Shown piece after piece: positions 14,060-26,010 of a DNA stretch of 62,000 nt (position 1 is its first letter; each line of letters opens with the position of its first letter). The DNA is from Chrysomallon squamiferum (taxonomy: Eukaryota > Mollusca > Gastropoda > Neomphalida > Peltospiridae), in NCBI GenBank assembly GCA_012295275.1, contig CM022670.1, positions 22,481,755-22,543,754 on the forward strand, in the 5' to 3' direction. The notes beneath the pieces were generated by a model. It searched no databases and was not told where the DNA came from. It saw nothing but the letters and a program-made list of their open reading frames with translations. A program made the translations under genes and the position numbers.

Positions 14060-14145
14060 ATTTTAAAATAATAAAAAATAAAATAAAATAAAATAAATAA
14101 ATAAATAAACCAAAATGAAAACAAACAACAACAACAACAACAAAA

Positions 14146-14192
<47 letters not shown>

Positions 14193-14215
14193 TATTAATT
14201 ATAAAATAACGTTAA
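14060..14215. repeat. AAAT/AAC/AAT simple repeats
   Basis: (AAATA)n and (AAC)n lead into (AAT)n at about 14146-14192. Confidence 0.88.
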
Positions 14216-14475
14216 TTAACTATTAATATATAAAATAAACTGAAGTGAAGTTAAATATTCGTTTATTCAAACATCCACTTTTCATGCTAAACAGTTGTAT
14301 CAAAAGCAAGTATCAAGCCCGATTATTTCGAGAGCATTCTGAACCCTATGTTACATGACTAAAACTGAAAAAAAAATAAAATAAACAAATAAAAAAAAGA
14401 AAAAGAAAAAAAAGAAAAAAATAATAAATAAAATAAAATAAAAATAAATAAATAATAGCGATTTATATAAAATAT

Positions 14476-15103
14476 ATGAATACAGACAAACAACCACACT
14501 ACCTACTATCTTATAATTTTCTTTACAATGAATACAAAACTCAGATTATTATGTTGAGTGTAAAATTGAAAAAGTGTCCACGGAAAACAACAGTCAAACA
14601 AGCAAGGAGTAAGATGCTTCGGAATGCGCTAGCCGAGGAAGTTCATGCAAACGATCTGGGCTGATTTTCACTTATAAAGTACCAGAATAATTTCAGTACT
14701 GTTTTAAATCCCGCCAGCTTGTCTAAGAGATACGTTTAAGAAATATGATCTATAAGAAAAAAAAGAGAAAAAAAAAAAAAAAAAAAAAGAAAGAAAGAAA
14801 GAAAAATACATAAAAAGACTGGACTGTACCAGAGAGTATCACCAACTGACTCACGAAGTGGAAGAAAGTGATCTTCTCTGACGAACTGACCAATCACAGT
14901 TTTATACATGAAAGAGTCGCGTTAGACGGTCAGTAGGTTAGATATTTGATGAGAAATTTACAATGAAACCCCCGCTATGACATATGATTTGAAATGTTGG
15001 TTCATATTTCGGCCTTTCTGCTCTGCGTTGTATTCCACCTAGTACTACTTTGAATGGACTTACTGTTCGAACAATGAGTAATAAAAAGCTTTTATCAAAA
15101 TAA
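14476..15103 (+). pseudogene. Decayed Tc1/mariner transposase
   Basis: Three fragments in order. (1) 14476-14664 is open and contains CPRKTTVKQARSKML, resembling the GRPRKTT linker between the paired HTH motifs. (2) From 14859, in a different frame, WKKVIFSDE is the signature around the second catalytic Asp of the DDE/DDD domain (GAC, 14880-14882). (3) From about 14984, in a third frame, NVGSYFGLSALRCIP and TTLNGL match the conserved '-W-G-x-S-x-x-G-L...NG' block. Spacing agrees with an intact transposase. Internal TGA and TAG codons, frameshifts and a poly-A insertion (about 14760-14790) show it is dead. Fragment 1 is the least certain. Terminal inverted repeats were not identified. Confidence 0.72.
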
Positions 15104-15215
15104 TAATGATTTTTATCTTCTCTAAATCACCATGTGTTCAGCCAAATGTAATGAACAAATTACATTACAACTTTTTTAAAATAACGTGACAAAGTCATTA
15201 TTTCAGTCGTAATAA

Positions 15216-15645
15216 CATAACTTTTTAAAGTGTCGTTTTGTAATAGGTGAATTGCCCAAAAAGACAAAAAACAAGGGATGGGGTAGCATGATGATGACGA
15301 GACAAGGTGAATATGATGATGCATCTACCGATGATGACGCAACCACAGAGGTCGAGATAAATGAAGGTGATTTTGTTGTAGTCAAAGTTACAGAAAAGTC
15401 AAGCAAGCAAGCACTGCATTGCTAGGGTTGATGTTCTAGACGATGATGAATTTGAGAATGTGTTCTTGCAAAAGGTGGCAAGCAAGGATAATGCTGAAAA
15501 TGTTTCGTTTATTCGACATTTACAGGACCAAGCCTCCTTCACCACATATGGGGTAATTTGTGCCACCTTACAAAATATTCTCAAACCCTCCCACCACACC
15601 ATTATCAGAAATCCTGTGATCTTAAAATCGCCATTATATATATAA
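15216..15645 (+). pseudogene. Frame-broken acidic protein relic, probably transposon-associated
   Basis: The first frame, 15216-15425, has a Lys-rich segment (ELPKKTKNKGWG), an acidic stretch (GEYDDASTDDDATTEVEINE) and the hydrophobic GDFVVVKV motif, then hits TAG. One base out of phase, from about 15412, coding resumes: RVDVLDDDEFENVFLQKV...ASKDNAENVSFIRHL to a TAA at 15645. A single extra base near 15408-15411 explains the break. Acidic tails with a DFVVVK-type strand followed by an 'E-F-x-x-x-F-L-x-x-V' segment are seen in uncharacterised, transposase-linked animal proteins (family recalled, not searched). Its position just behind the Tc1-like relic fits accumulation of mobile debris. Confidence 0.6.
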
Positions 15646-17550
15646 AGAATATATTGTTCTTTGAGGCTCACTATCCATTTTTGTGGAGATGCTGATATCT
15701 TAGACAAACTGACGTTAGATACGAATAGCCTATAACTGTTCATACTTCGAGACAGATGTAAGAACGGAATCTGACGTACAGACTCTATAGCTGTGACTAT
15801 GTTATTAAAATATGTTATGTCAACGTAGTGACGCAACACCCCCCCCCAACATTCTCACATAGCGCGACTTCAGACGCCTGCTTCGGACCTAAAGAAATAA
15901 ATCCGCGTAACTCTGAAATTCACTGAATTTAAGTCCATTAACTTTAGGGTTTACTGTGTGTATGTGCGTGCGTGCGTATGTCAATGTATGTATAATATAT
16001 GTGTGTGTGTGTGTGTGTGTGCGTGCGCGCGTGTATGTGGTGTAATACACGTGGGAGAGTGTTTGTATGTGGTAGGTATGTCTTTATATGTTGTGTGGAC
16101 TCAAGCACTGTAGACTTTTTAAATGACAAATAACTACATCATTACAATAAATATAGAATGCTCCTTATTTTTGTGAATATTTATAAATGTTTCCATAGTT
16201 TGTTAAATTCTGTTGGATATTTCGTATTTTGTCAAACAGAACTAGATAAATCGATCCTATTAAAATTCTATATTTGATTTTAACAAGGAAAAACACAGCG
16301 AAATAAAGTAAAAAAAAAAAACCCGTCACTTTTAAAATAACATTAACCAATTAAAACTTTCATCATACGTATTATTTAGTTTGCCGAACACTTATTTAAA
16401 TTTCAATCTTACGTAATCATGCTAATCAACGTTCGAATATCCATTGCAGCTTTCTAATTTCCTTTGCTCAGCTGAATATTCCTTCATAAATATCATGCGG
16501 TACACTTGATTATTCTCTAAGGTATTCGATATTCGAAATCCAATTCGACCGGAAAATTGAGATACGAAGGGCCCTAATTATTATATTCCCACAAGATGTA
16601 TCATATTTCACAAGTGATTTTAAGTAGAATATGATCATTGATGTATATGGTTCATTTGTACTATCATTCATGCGACATAAACTAAAATGATACATTTTCT
16701 GAGTAATTTCTTAATGTTGTGTGAGACCATAATAATTATTATCGTTCCCAGTTCGGTTTTCGTTAATTTTAACTGAGCAAGTAATAGTTTTTATTTCATT
16801 TTAACAAGGTAAAATTTTTATATCACTTAAAACATCTTAAGACGATTCTATAATTTTATGTAAACTTATCATTATCACTATTTTAATTATTTATTTCAGT
16901 AGTTATTCTACTAGAATAGTGATAAAATTACGTCACACGACTGATGTAATACTCAACTTAGAAAGTTAAAAAAGTTGTTTTAAAAAGAATATGAATTTTA
17001 ATGAAAATTCATATTTACAGTTTCTGAAGATACACAAATGACTAGGTAAGTTTTAAAGTTGTTTTGTAACATTTTAATTAATTCTTTTTGGCAAAGACAA
17101 CTGATTACAACAATAGGTTTAATTCGATTATACGTACATTAAACATGACACGTGTAACCTAGAGCGAATATGACATCATAATTATTCAGATTTAAATTTG
17201 AATTTCTATTAAAGAAAAAATAATAATAATAATAATAATAATTATTATTATTGACATCATAGACGTATATTTTAAAATATGTTTCATTCTTGAAATACAG
17301 ATATTTCTTTTTGTAATACGTTTACTGATTGTAATTTTCGAGAAACTACTTTTTGTTTGACAACATTCAAACAAGGGAGACAACTACGCATTACTTATTG
17401 CAAAAAGTTACAGGTCTAATTCGAAAACAAAATTAATACGTGTAGATCAGAAAGCAGACATAACGTATAATCGATTAAAAGTGATTGAGATAAACAAACT
17501 TAACTGTGCTACTAGAACTAAAAGAAAGTTAAGTTTTCGGTGTTCGTATA
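15646..17550. other. AT-rich non-coding
   Basis: (TG)n-type repeats 15952-16035, unique AT-rich DNA, a 12-bp hairpin at 16988-17015 and an (AAT)n(ATT)n mini-palindrome 17220-17251. No gene supported. Confidence 0.55.
16988..17015. repeat. Perfect 12-bp inverted repeat with 4-nt loop
   Basis: AATATGAATTTT-aatg-AAAATTCATATT. It sits immediately before a polypyrimidine-poor but good AG at 17020 that begins a 25-nt segment ending in CTAG|GTAAGT. Confidence 0.6.
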
Positions 17551-17800
17551 ATGGTATTCCACATGTGTGGTGAATCCGCACTTAGTCATTCGTGTGAAGG
17601 ATCGGGGCAAGAGTTTTCATTGAACTCTTCAATTTGGAGGCTAGCTAGTTGTTTGAAGATTTTATCTTTTTATCCGTTGACTAATCAAAGGGCCAAATTA
17701 AGATGTAGAACTGTGGGGGCCATCTTAATCGACTTAATTATGCTAACGGAATAATGAAATGAAACTCACATTTATCCCTTCTGACTCTCTGGCTCGTAGA
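17551..17800. promoter_or_regulatory. Candidate cis-regulatory block with TCF/LEF and homeodomain sites
   Basis: ATCAAAGGG (17684-17692) matches the TCF/LEF consensus. Close by are AAATTAAG, ATCTTAATCGACTTAATTA and further ATTA cores. The block is unlike the surrounding simple repeats. The overlapping open frame on the plus strand starts at an ATG but has no motif I know. Confidence 0.3.
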
Positions 17801-18666
17801 AGCAATCTTTTTGGTTTGTGGTTAAAATCCGGCTCTGGTTAATGATGTGAAATTATTCCAGAATTGTGATTATTTGTAGTACAGTTCTAAAATATTTTCT
17901 TCTTTTTGATTTTTTTCTTTTTTATATTTTATTATATAAATATATATTTTTTTTTTTTTCTTTTATTTCTGTGTCTCTCTGTTTCTACAGAATTAGATCT
18001 ATGCTAATTATTACTTAAGCCTATATTTTACTTCTTCCGATAAATCAACTTGTCACAGGATAATTTAGTTGTGCAGAGTTTACGTGGCTAACATTGATTT
18101 TCACTTACTTTCTCATGATTGAGTCAGTGTGTTAGTGCTTGTTTTTGTCTCGAGTCAGATAAAATATTTACTAACTGTTTTATCTGTAAAAATGTCATCA
18201 GTTACTAATGACTGGTGAAAAAAAGAGAGGTTACGTCACGATTTGTCGCCTCTGTATGACAGATCGTTCTGAATTACATACCTGGTGCCCAATCTGTCAC
18301 TTCTTCTTCGCTAACGTAATTTCTCTATTCCCTGTCAGTTGAACGTTCATCTTTTTACTCCCCTTCGTTTTAAAGGTGCAGATTTTAAATTACACAACCT
18401 TTTCGGTCGTTAAAAAATTACTTACACACCCACACCCACACCCACCCACACCCACAATGATGCGCCAGGTCCGTATGATAGATTTTAAAAGTGCAGTGTT
18501 AATTTGCAAGGAGGATTATATAATATGTTGTTGAGCAGAAAAAAAAAAGGAAACATTTTATGCTTAAACAAAAATGTTATGCAGGTCTTATATTTTAGCC
18601 TCACGGTTAGAGGTCATTAATTATTTATTATTATTAAGCTGTCACACATTAATCTGTGTCATTCAG

Positions 18667-18750
18667 ACAGTCTTGAGACGAAAAATTCCATTGGCAGAAA
18701 GAGGTTTCTCCCTTAACGGGACAGACCAGTCTCAAACAATGGGTGCCAAT
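18667..18750 (+). CDS. Candidate internal coding exon (28 codons), unidentified
   Basis: Acceptor ...GTGTCATTCAG precedes 84 nt in phase 0, ending at GCCAAT|GTGAGT. Translation starts TVLRRKIPLAERGFSL and ends TDQSQTMGAN. The upstream tract is only moderately pyrimidine-rich. The donor is canonical and the exon is symmetric (0-0). A downstream plus-strand candidate (34930) also enters in phase 0. No homology recognised. Confidence 0.3.
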
Positions 18751-19950
18751 GTGAGTCGGTAAAGAAGGTTCTCTCCTCCGTGAAGCAGTATAGCCGTTAT
18801 TAGTCAAATTTTTTAATTCGTCGAAAAGACACAAAGAAATGATTTTATATATTAAAAAAAAAAAAAAATGTTAATAAATTTTAGTATGCCCTTGGTTTGA
18901 ACGAATAATATAAAACACACAGTTTGATGTATGAAGAACAAAAAGATGTACGATAGCAGAAAGGTACGAACACTTCGCGATTTGTCACCCTCTTCCTGGT
19001 GACTGTTCGTGCAAGCGTCGCTTACACGTTTTGTCACCCGGGAGACAGATTGTGACGTAACAAGAGTGAAACCAGCGCTATCTCTTACTGTGTCTTTCGA
19101 TGTCTGAGATTTTCGCGAGGTATGTAAATGTGCATGTTTTGAAGTGATGTAGATTGTGTTAGGCGAAGACGACATCTTTGTGTAAATCCGGCAGTATTTT
19201 GTTTAAATGTACAATCTTAAGGTAGTTTTAACCTGGCTTATTTTAACAAAAAAAAAAAAAAGAAGATGAAGTAGAAGAAGAATATTGAAAAATCAACAAC
19301 AATAATAATTAAACAACCAAAACCAACGATTAATCGAATGCAACATAATGTTTCCAGAAATTAGAAACGTTAGATTGTTTGTTTTTCCAGCCTTTTTTTT
19401 TTTTTTTTTTTTTTCTCTCTGATTCTAAACAAAAGTGAACAATGGCAAGTGCTAATCAGTATTAATAGCGCACATCTGTGGCAACAAATTTCTTCTGCTA
19501 TCGGCCAAAGACTCCCGGAGTACCAAAGAATTCATTAAACAAACGCTCTTTTATTTTCATATCCGAAGTGAAACAAACGATAGTCTTGTAATAATAAAGA
19601 AAATAAATGGAATAGCAGAAGCTAGACGTGATGTCAGATAATAACATTAACCTAAATATGTTTAATTACCACCGAGATGATGTATAAAGGATTCAAAATG
19701 TCAATCGATTCACAGTTTGAATTACTTATCTCCCTTGCGTGTTTTCGCAATCCAACTGACGCCATATTACTGTCGTGATCAATTATGGAGCCGGTTCTTC
19801 ATTAAAACTGTCTGCAGTTATCGTTTATATTTGGAACAAACAAACAAACAGAAAAAATTCCAGTAAATTAGAACTGAATATAAATTCATTGTAGGTTCCT
19901 GGTTTTAGGAATTCGTCACCATTTTATCTTTAGAAATAACTTGGGGAACT
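18751..19950. other. Non-coding
   Basis: Unique DNA with poly-A 18854-18868 and poly-T 19391-19413. A minus-strand open frame at 18852-19175 lacks splice context and recognisable motifs. No gene called. Confidence 0.5.
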
Positions 19951-19951
19951 A

Positions 19952-20015
<64 letters not shown>
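19951..20015. repeat. (ATT)n microsatellite
   Basis: About 65 bp of pure ATT. Confidence 0.95.
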
Positions 20016-20368
20016 TTATTTTCTTCACATAAGATTATATCCGACATGAGAAAAGTACTGAGAAAAAAAATTTACATTTTAAAAAAAGAAATTTCTGAAT
20101 TTAATCATGTAAGACATTAAATAAAGGTGTAGCAAACATTATTCTCTGTACGCACCCAAACAACCGACGGTTGTATACATTATAAAGGAATTTGTTGCCT
20201 TTAATATATAAAAACTGAGTCGAAAAAAATTTTCAAAAAATTCCTCAAAAACGATTGAGAAAGCATCTACCTCGCGCGCCTCTCCGACTGTCGTAATGCT
20301 ACGTTCTGTTCTGGCTGTGCCCCTCAGTTGGTGCTAATGTAGTACGTTCGTCTCACTTCTTCATCCAG

Positions 20369-20466
20369 ATGTTTCTAATTCTGTGAAAGCTGTAGCAGTG
20401 TCAACATTAGGTGAATTGTGCTGGAATACAAACTGTATGAATGAATGTACGATAATCTGTTTATGA
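20369..20466 (+). CDS. Candidate 3'-terminal exon, unidentified
   Basis: A strong acceptor (TCGTCTCACTTCTTCATCCAG) opens 31 codons (VSNSVKAVAVSTLGEL...) ending in TGA at 20464-20466. AATAAA follows at 20526-20531, about 60 nt after the stop. The order acceptor, short open frame, stop, poly(A) signal is what a last exon looks like. Entry phase is 1 (AT left over). The minus strand is also open here, and no family is recognised. Confidence 0.27.
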
Positions 20467-20539
20467 ATTTGTCCTGTAAACTGTAACTGTTGAAAATTCT
20501 GAAAAATATTTGAAAAAAAAAACCCAATAAAATAAGAAA

Positions 20540-20558
20540 TAATAATAATAATAATAAC

Positions 20559-20626
<68 letters not shown>
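20540..20626. repeat. (AAT)n microsatellite
   Basis: Nearly pure AAT with one AAC interruption; followed by AT-rich palindromic DNA to about 20655. Confidence 0.94.
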
Positions 20627-20628
<2 letters not shown>

Positions 20629-20655
20629 TAATGTAATATTATTATTATAATATAA

Positions 20656-21598
20656 AATACATATACTGTATTTAATTTAATTTTGTAAGATTTCAAATTA
20701 TCGCATATTTGTGGCCATTCTCGGTTGTAACGGTATTTTCAGAATTGTCCGAAAATGGAGACAGTTAAAAACTGATTTTTTAATACACAATAACATACAT
20801 ACTTTATTTGTATTTTAATTCATGTTTATGCTTTTTTCTTTTTTTTTTATTACAATTTTCAGTAATATGTAGATGCGTTAAAAGTATCTACATATTCCTG
20901 ATAATTGCATATATATAAAAAAAATAAAACGGTTTTATCGATATAAAAAAATAAGAAAAACAAACCTTTGTGTTTATTTTAAAACTTGATCTGCTTTTGG
21001 AAATGCCAAGAATGTAAAAAAAAAAAAAAAAACCTGCCTATCTCGCCAATAAAGAACAAAGATAAACATTATACATGTATATACAGAGATAGATTTTGAC
21101 ATACTGTTGTCTTGAAACGGTTACACAATACCTCACTGTTCACAGTATTCCACGCTATCAGAAGAAAAGAAAAAAAAGCCCACGAATGAAAGCTTTCTTA
21201 TTCCTGAAACAAGGAGCAGTTGTCTGCTGTTCTGATATTGTATATGTATATAAGAACTTTGCGCGTGACGCAACCCTTTGTATGTTTTTTCTTGTTCTTC
21301 TTTTGCCCACCTAACCCGCCAATTTATTCTCTGTCTGATAAATGTGCGACCCACACAGTAGTTGAGAGGGTAAACATTAGACAAGTGTTCATATTTTTCA
21401 AGATGCTGTTCTAAACTGGTCCTGGTATTCTGGTGGCATGTTGCCAGTCACATATTTCCTCTCATGGATGTATTTACCTCGCTCTAGGGCGGATCCGTAA
21501 GAAATGCTGGATTGTTCTTTTTGGGGGTTTTTGTTTTTTTTTTTTTTTTTCTATTATTCTTGGGTGAGTTGAAAAATAACATATTATATCTTTAATTT

Positions 21599-21637
<39 letters not shown>

Positions 21638-22232
21638 AATTTCTATTTATCCCATTCTCAGATGTTTATTGCTCTTGGTACAACTATAAATATGTTTTTT
21701 TTTTTTTTTTTTTCGGAAGGTTAAATAACCAATTTCAAACACGACTTCTTTTCTTTCCTAACATTGGCATTCTCGTTTTGTTTTCTCGTTCGTCATGACC
21801 CAACCTTGAGCAAAGAGGTAATCGTTTCCATGACAACTGATTTACCTCATGTAGGTGTTTCTCAGGTGTAACATTTATATATATATCTTGTAGGTAAATC
21901 AACAACATCATGTGTGGATATCAACACTAAAGTGTTCAGACGCTTTGTACAAATTATCCGAGAAAATATTGAAAAGAAAGAAATAAAGAGACGACTTCTG
22001 GAAAACCCAGCTGCTTACACTGTGAGGGATTTGTTGCCATTGGCGACGACTTAAAGTAGGGAGGTGCAGGGTTAAATAAATAAAGTTCTTGGATCGTTGA
22101 TGTTTTTGTCTGCAGATTCTGTGATTATCAAAAAACTAAAATAAGACGACAAAAAAAGAAAAGAAAAAAAGAACAAATTTCCTGTTCCAGACATCTCTGA
22201 TAATTGAAGAACACAGCTGAAGAATTTTCGAA
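20656..22232. other. AT-rich non-coding with three poly-T runs
   Basis: Poly-T at 21532-21551, 21602-21630 and 21693-21713. No gene supported. Confidence 0.55.
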
Positions 22233-22272
22233 ATGATGACTTCGGTTTTGCAGCCAACGTTTCCTAAACGAA
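22233..22272 (+). CDS. Candidate first coding exon (weak)
   Basis: ATG ATG followed by TSVLQPTFPKR and a consensus donor, CGAA|GTAAGT. A 22-nt segment at 22976-22997 between a good acceptor (TTTCACTGTAG) and CAT|GTAAGT joins it in frame and continues open. Short exons of this sort arise easily by chance. Confidence 0.18.
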
Positions 22273-22372
22273 GTAAGTTGCAGTTCAGTTTATTTACGTT
22301 TCTTGCGGATGTGAACGCGTATGGATATCTGAGTGCATGTTTGGCAATGTCTGGGTGTTTAAGCATGCCTGT

Positions 22373-22495
22373 GTCTGTGCATGCGAGTGTGTGTATGTGT
22401 ATTTGTGTGTGTGTTTGTGTGTGTGTGTGCGTGTGCGTGTGTGTGTGCGTGTATGTGTGTGTTTGTACGTGTGTGCGTGTGCGTGTGTGTGTTGG
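22373..22495. repeat. (TG)n-rich imperfect microsatellite
   Basis: TG dinucleotides with CG, TT and TA interruptions. Cys/Val frames here are artefacts. Confidence 0.93.
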
Positions 22496-22804
22496 ATGAA
22501 CACGTATATAACATATTTAAAGACTACGCCCCAGGAAAGAAAACAAGTGAATAGTATTCACTTGAAGAGCTGAAGGCTAAGATACATTGTATTTAGCAGC
22601 CCTCTGAGCTAAATTCCACAGTTTGTGATTAAAGGTTATGGTATGTACTGTCACGTTTGTCATGAAAATAAAAGTCTTGTTGTTGCCATGTTAAAGAGTA
22701 TATAGTGAATATGGTTTTCCACTATGCAGACTCTTTAGCCTTATCCATGGTAGCAGATGAAAGAAAATAGTTCTTACTTCCCTATGTTAGCTGTGAAAAT
22801 ATAC

Positions 22805-22892
22805 ACATCTGTCAGATTATCATCATCGTAATGATCATAATAATCATCATCGTCGTCATCATCATTATCATCTCATCATCATTATTATCATA
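22805..22892. repeat. (ATC)/(ATT) imperfect trinucleotide repeat
   Basis: ATC/TCG/ATT triplets over about 85 bp. Confidence 0.85.
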
Positions 22893-22997
22893 ACAGAAAT
22901 ATTTTTTTCAGATATAATTATTTGAAGCTAGTTACCTGAATTTTCTTAATTTATTTCTAAATTGTTTCACTGTAGGAATGCCTCGAATCTACAACAT

Positions 22998-25016
22998 GTA
23001 AGTAATTTTTTTTTGTTTTGTTTTTTTGTTTTTTGTTTTTGTTTACACTTTTAATCATTAGTTTTGAACAAGGAAAATGCATGCTGTTAGTGGTAGATGA
23101 AAATGAAAGTTAAGTTCAGCGCAGCTCTTACAGATTTCCAGATATAAAGGACGTTACAACTTGATTTAGTGATCTTCACAATACTAAAGATAACACATCG
23201 TAAATATTATATATCCCATAAAAGAGAAAATCAGATGAGGCATTTATTTATTTATTTTATTGATTAACAATTTTTGCTTGTTTTTTTTTTATTTGTTTTT
23301 ATTTGTTTTGTTTGTTTCATTCTTTCATTTATTTTCGAAAATAATTAATGACAGAATTAATAATTTTCCAAATCGTTCGAAATCAACGATTTAAAATAAA
23401 AAAGAACCACAGTAAAGATGTTGGTTTTTTTTTTTTTTTTTTTTTTTTTTAAGAAAACCAAGGATCATTAAAAGATATACTAAAGGATCATACAGCAGTA
23501 TGTTATATCTGGACAGATGTGACTGAACTGCCTGACCTAAAAACCTTGTTTTGCTCTTTAAAATGAAATTATTTAGAAAATAATCTAGTTTAATTCCTTT
23601 TATTTACAAAGGCATAAAGAATTTCTAACCTGTCCAGATTTCCTTTAATATTTATAGTAATAGTACTTACAAATTTTATTCTTTCCCCCTCCCCTTTTCT
23701 TAGTATAGATAGATAGATAGATAAATAGATAAAAGATCCGAGAGGTTTTCATTCCTGTTTTGTGTTTCTTTCTTTGATTTTACTTTTCTTTTGTAATTTT
23801 GGAATTAGTTTTATTACCCATATCTATTCCTTAAAGATATTTAAACAAACAAACACAAAGTATACCTAACATAATTATTTACCCTTTTTATTTATTTTAT
23901 TTTATTTTATTTTATTTAACTGAAGTTATCTTTCTTTAGTTTACCATTCTTCATTGTATTATTTTTATTTTATTTTGTTTGTTTTTATTTGACATTTGAA
24001 GTTACATATAATAAGATACAACATCTATTTTGAAACCGTAGAAATGTTTTTTTTTTGTTTACAAAATACGTCTTAGTTCTTGAGAAGAAGATCATGTGTT
24101 AGCATTAACAATTTTTATCAGTTCCGCCTTCAAAAAACGCAACAGATACAAGCCTTTTATTTGTTTGTATCAAAGGGAGTATTAACATACATTTACACTA
24201 TGTTTTCATGTTAACATAGCACACAACAGTCCTACCCAGTATAATTATGATCAATTTAGGAATAACTCTATAATCATTAGTAGATAACGGACGAATAGAT
24301 ATTTACTTGCATCAAATACTGGAGGTATAAAGGTATTATTTGTTGTAGAGGTATTATTTATCTAAAGGCTGGCTTGATGCACGAGGAGAAAAGGAAAATA
24401 ATGCCAGTATACTTTTCCCCGTTCCAGCTGGTTTGCTGTTTATGAGAGAGAGAAAGTCAAATATTCTTGCCGCTAATTCGTGAAGTTATCTCATGTAGTG
24501 GCAGCAAAGCTTTTCCTTTTTCATATGATCATTTTGCAAGACACTTTGAGATAGACAGCTGATTATTGTTAGTATTACAATGCAGATAAACAAGTATACT
24601 TGCCAATCGTTAACGTTAAAATATATTTTGATGTCTTTAAAGAAGGATTCATCTAATCACTCATGTGGGTTCTTTTATGCAAATTAAATTACAAGTCTGT
24701 GAATTTTAATTTCATAGAAACTGCGATCTTTGTGCACAAACGTAAACACTTATATGCTATTGAAAATTTAAATGCTCCTAAAAAAAAAAAAAAAATAGAA
24801 GGAAAAAAAAAATATGTTTACTTTAAAATGTTCTCCTTTTGTAAGAAAACGTAAATTTTTATTATTTTATATTACCAACATCTTAAATGAAAATAAAGTT
24901 GTTTACTGTGCATTAGTTATATTGCGAAATGAATATTACGTTTCAAAGAAAAACACGAAAATAAAACGCGTATATTAGAAGAAAAGTAATATTTTTAGAA
25001 ATAATCTTCAAGACAC
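22998..25016. other. AT-rich non-coding
   Basis: Poly-T 23426-23450, short (GATA)n 23706-23731, (TTTTA)n 23893-23918, otherwise unique. No gene supported. Confidence 0.55.
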
Positions 25017-25322
25017 TTGATGTTTCCTTTTAACTGGTTTGCTCGTGACCGAAACAATTATAGAAGAAGACTTGTCTCTTGGTTTTATGTAATTTCACTG
25101 GGAATTTTGGCTGTTTGCCGAATGCAGTTGAAAAATGAGTTAGTTGAGACCATGTCAGTGAAAACGTCAGCTCGTTGTGTAATAACTTTACTTTGCAACG
25201 AGAGTCTTGAAAAAAAGTTTACTTCATTGATCAGAGACAAATCTGTATTCATTCGATTTCTTAAAGGACATTTTTTTTATAATCTTTCTTTCTTATTTTT
25301 CTTTTTCTTTTTAAAAAAATAA
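25017..25322 (+). CDS. 101-codon open frame, doubtful
   Basis: Starts at an ATG and runs to TAA through a poly-T/A 3' end. Begins MMFPFNWFARDRNNYRRR, with a hydrophobic stretch at about 21-36. No domain recognised, no poly(A) signal nearby that stands out, and base composition is like the flanks. More likely a chance frame than a gene. Confidence 0.12.
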   Translation: MMFPFNWFARDRNNYRRRLVSWFYVISLGILAVCRMQLKNELVETMSVKTSARCVITLLCNESLEKKFTSLIRDKSVFIRFLKGHFFYNLSFLFFFFFLKK

Positions 25323-26010
25323 ATGGATTATGACAGACAAAGACTGATATATATTAATATTATATATACGCTTCAGAGCGAGTTTTTACTTCTTTTTTTT
25401 AAAATTACTTGGATATCATAATCGGTTTAAAACATAAACACGCAGGCACAAGCGCACACGTAAAACAACGCCAATAAATCTGAACACATGCAAAGAATTT
25501 TAATAGTATCTTGAGCTGTCAGTGCGGTTGTTGTAAGTGTTAAGATAAACTGACGTTCTGTGATAGCCAGTTACGTTAGTTTAAAGTGAGATGCCTCGTT
25601 TTGTATCGTACAAACACCCTGATACACACATAATGTTTATTTTCCAGTTGCAGATTTTAATACTACTGTAATTGTTTTCTTTTAACTTTGCTCATAAATG
25701 GTAAAATTATTTGTCTTCCTTTATATATACATACAAACATACATACATATATATATTGTTTAACTTTTGACAAGAAAATTTTTTAATTTGTCAGTAAAGC
25801 ATAATCCTTTTGTTAATGAAACAACAGGAAGAATAAAAAATTATATTTTGAATAACGAAAGACAAAACATTTTACCAAAACAACACAGCGAGTGTGAGAG
25901 TACTTCCCTCATTTTTTTGATTTGTTCAACTGATTAGAAAGTGGTAATGGCCTCAGTGCTTCGAAAATATTCTATATAACATCCTATTATAATCCACAAA
26001 GTAATCAAGA

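Noticed and set aside
15399-15839. 146-codon minus-strand open frame
   Set aside because: It is antisense to the clearly coding, frame-broken acidic relic on the plus strand.
23517-23639. Inverted repeat ATCTGGACAG...CTGTCCAGAT about 120 bp apart, considered as MITE ends
   Set aside because: A 10-bp match over this distance is expected several times by chance in 62 kb; no target duplication or related copy seen.
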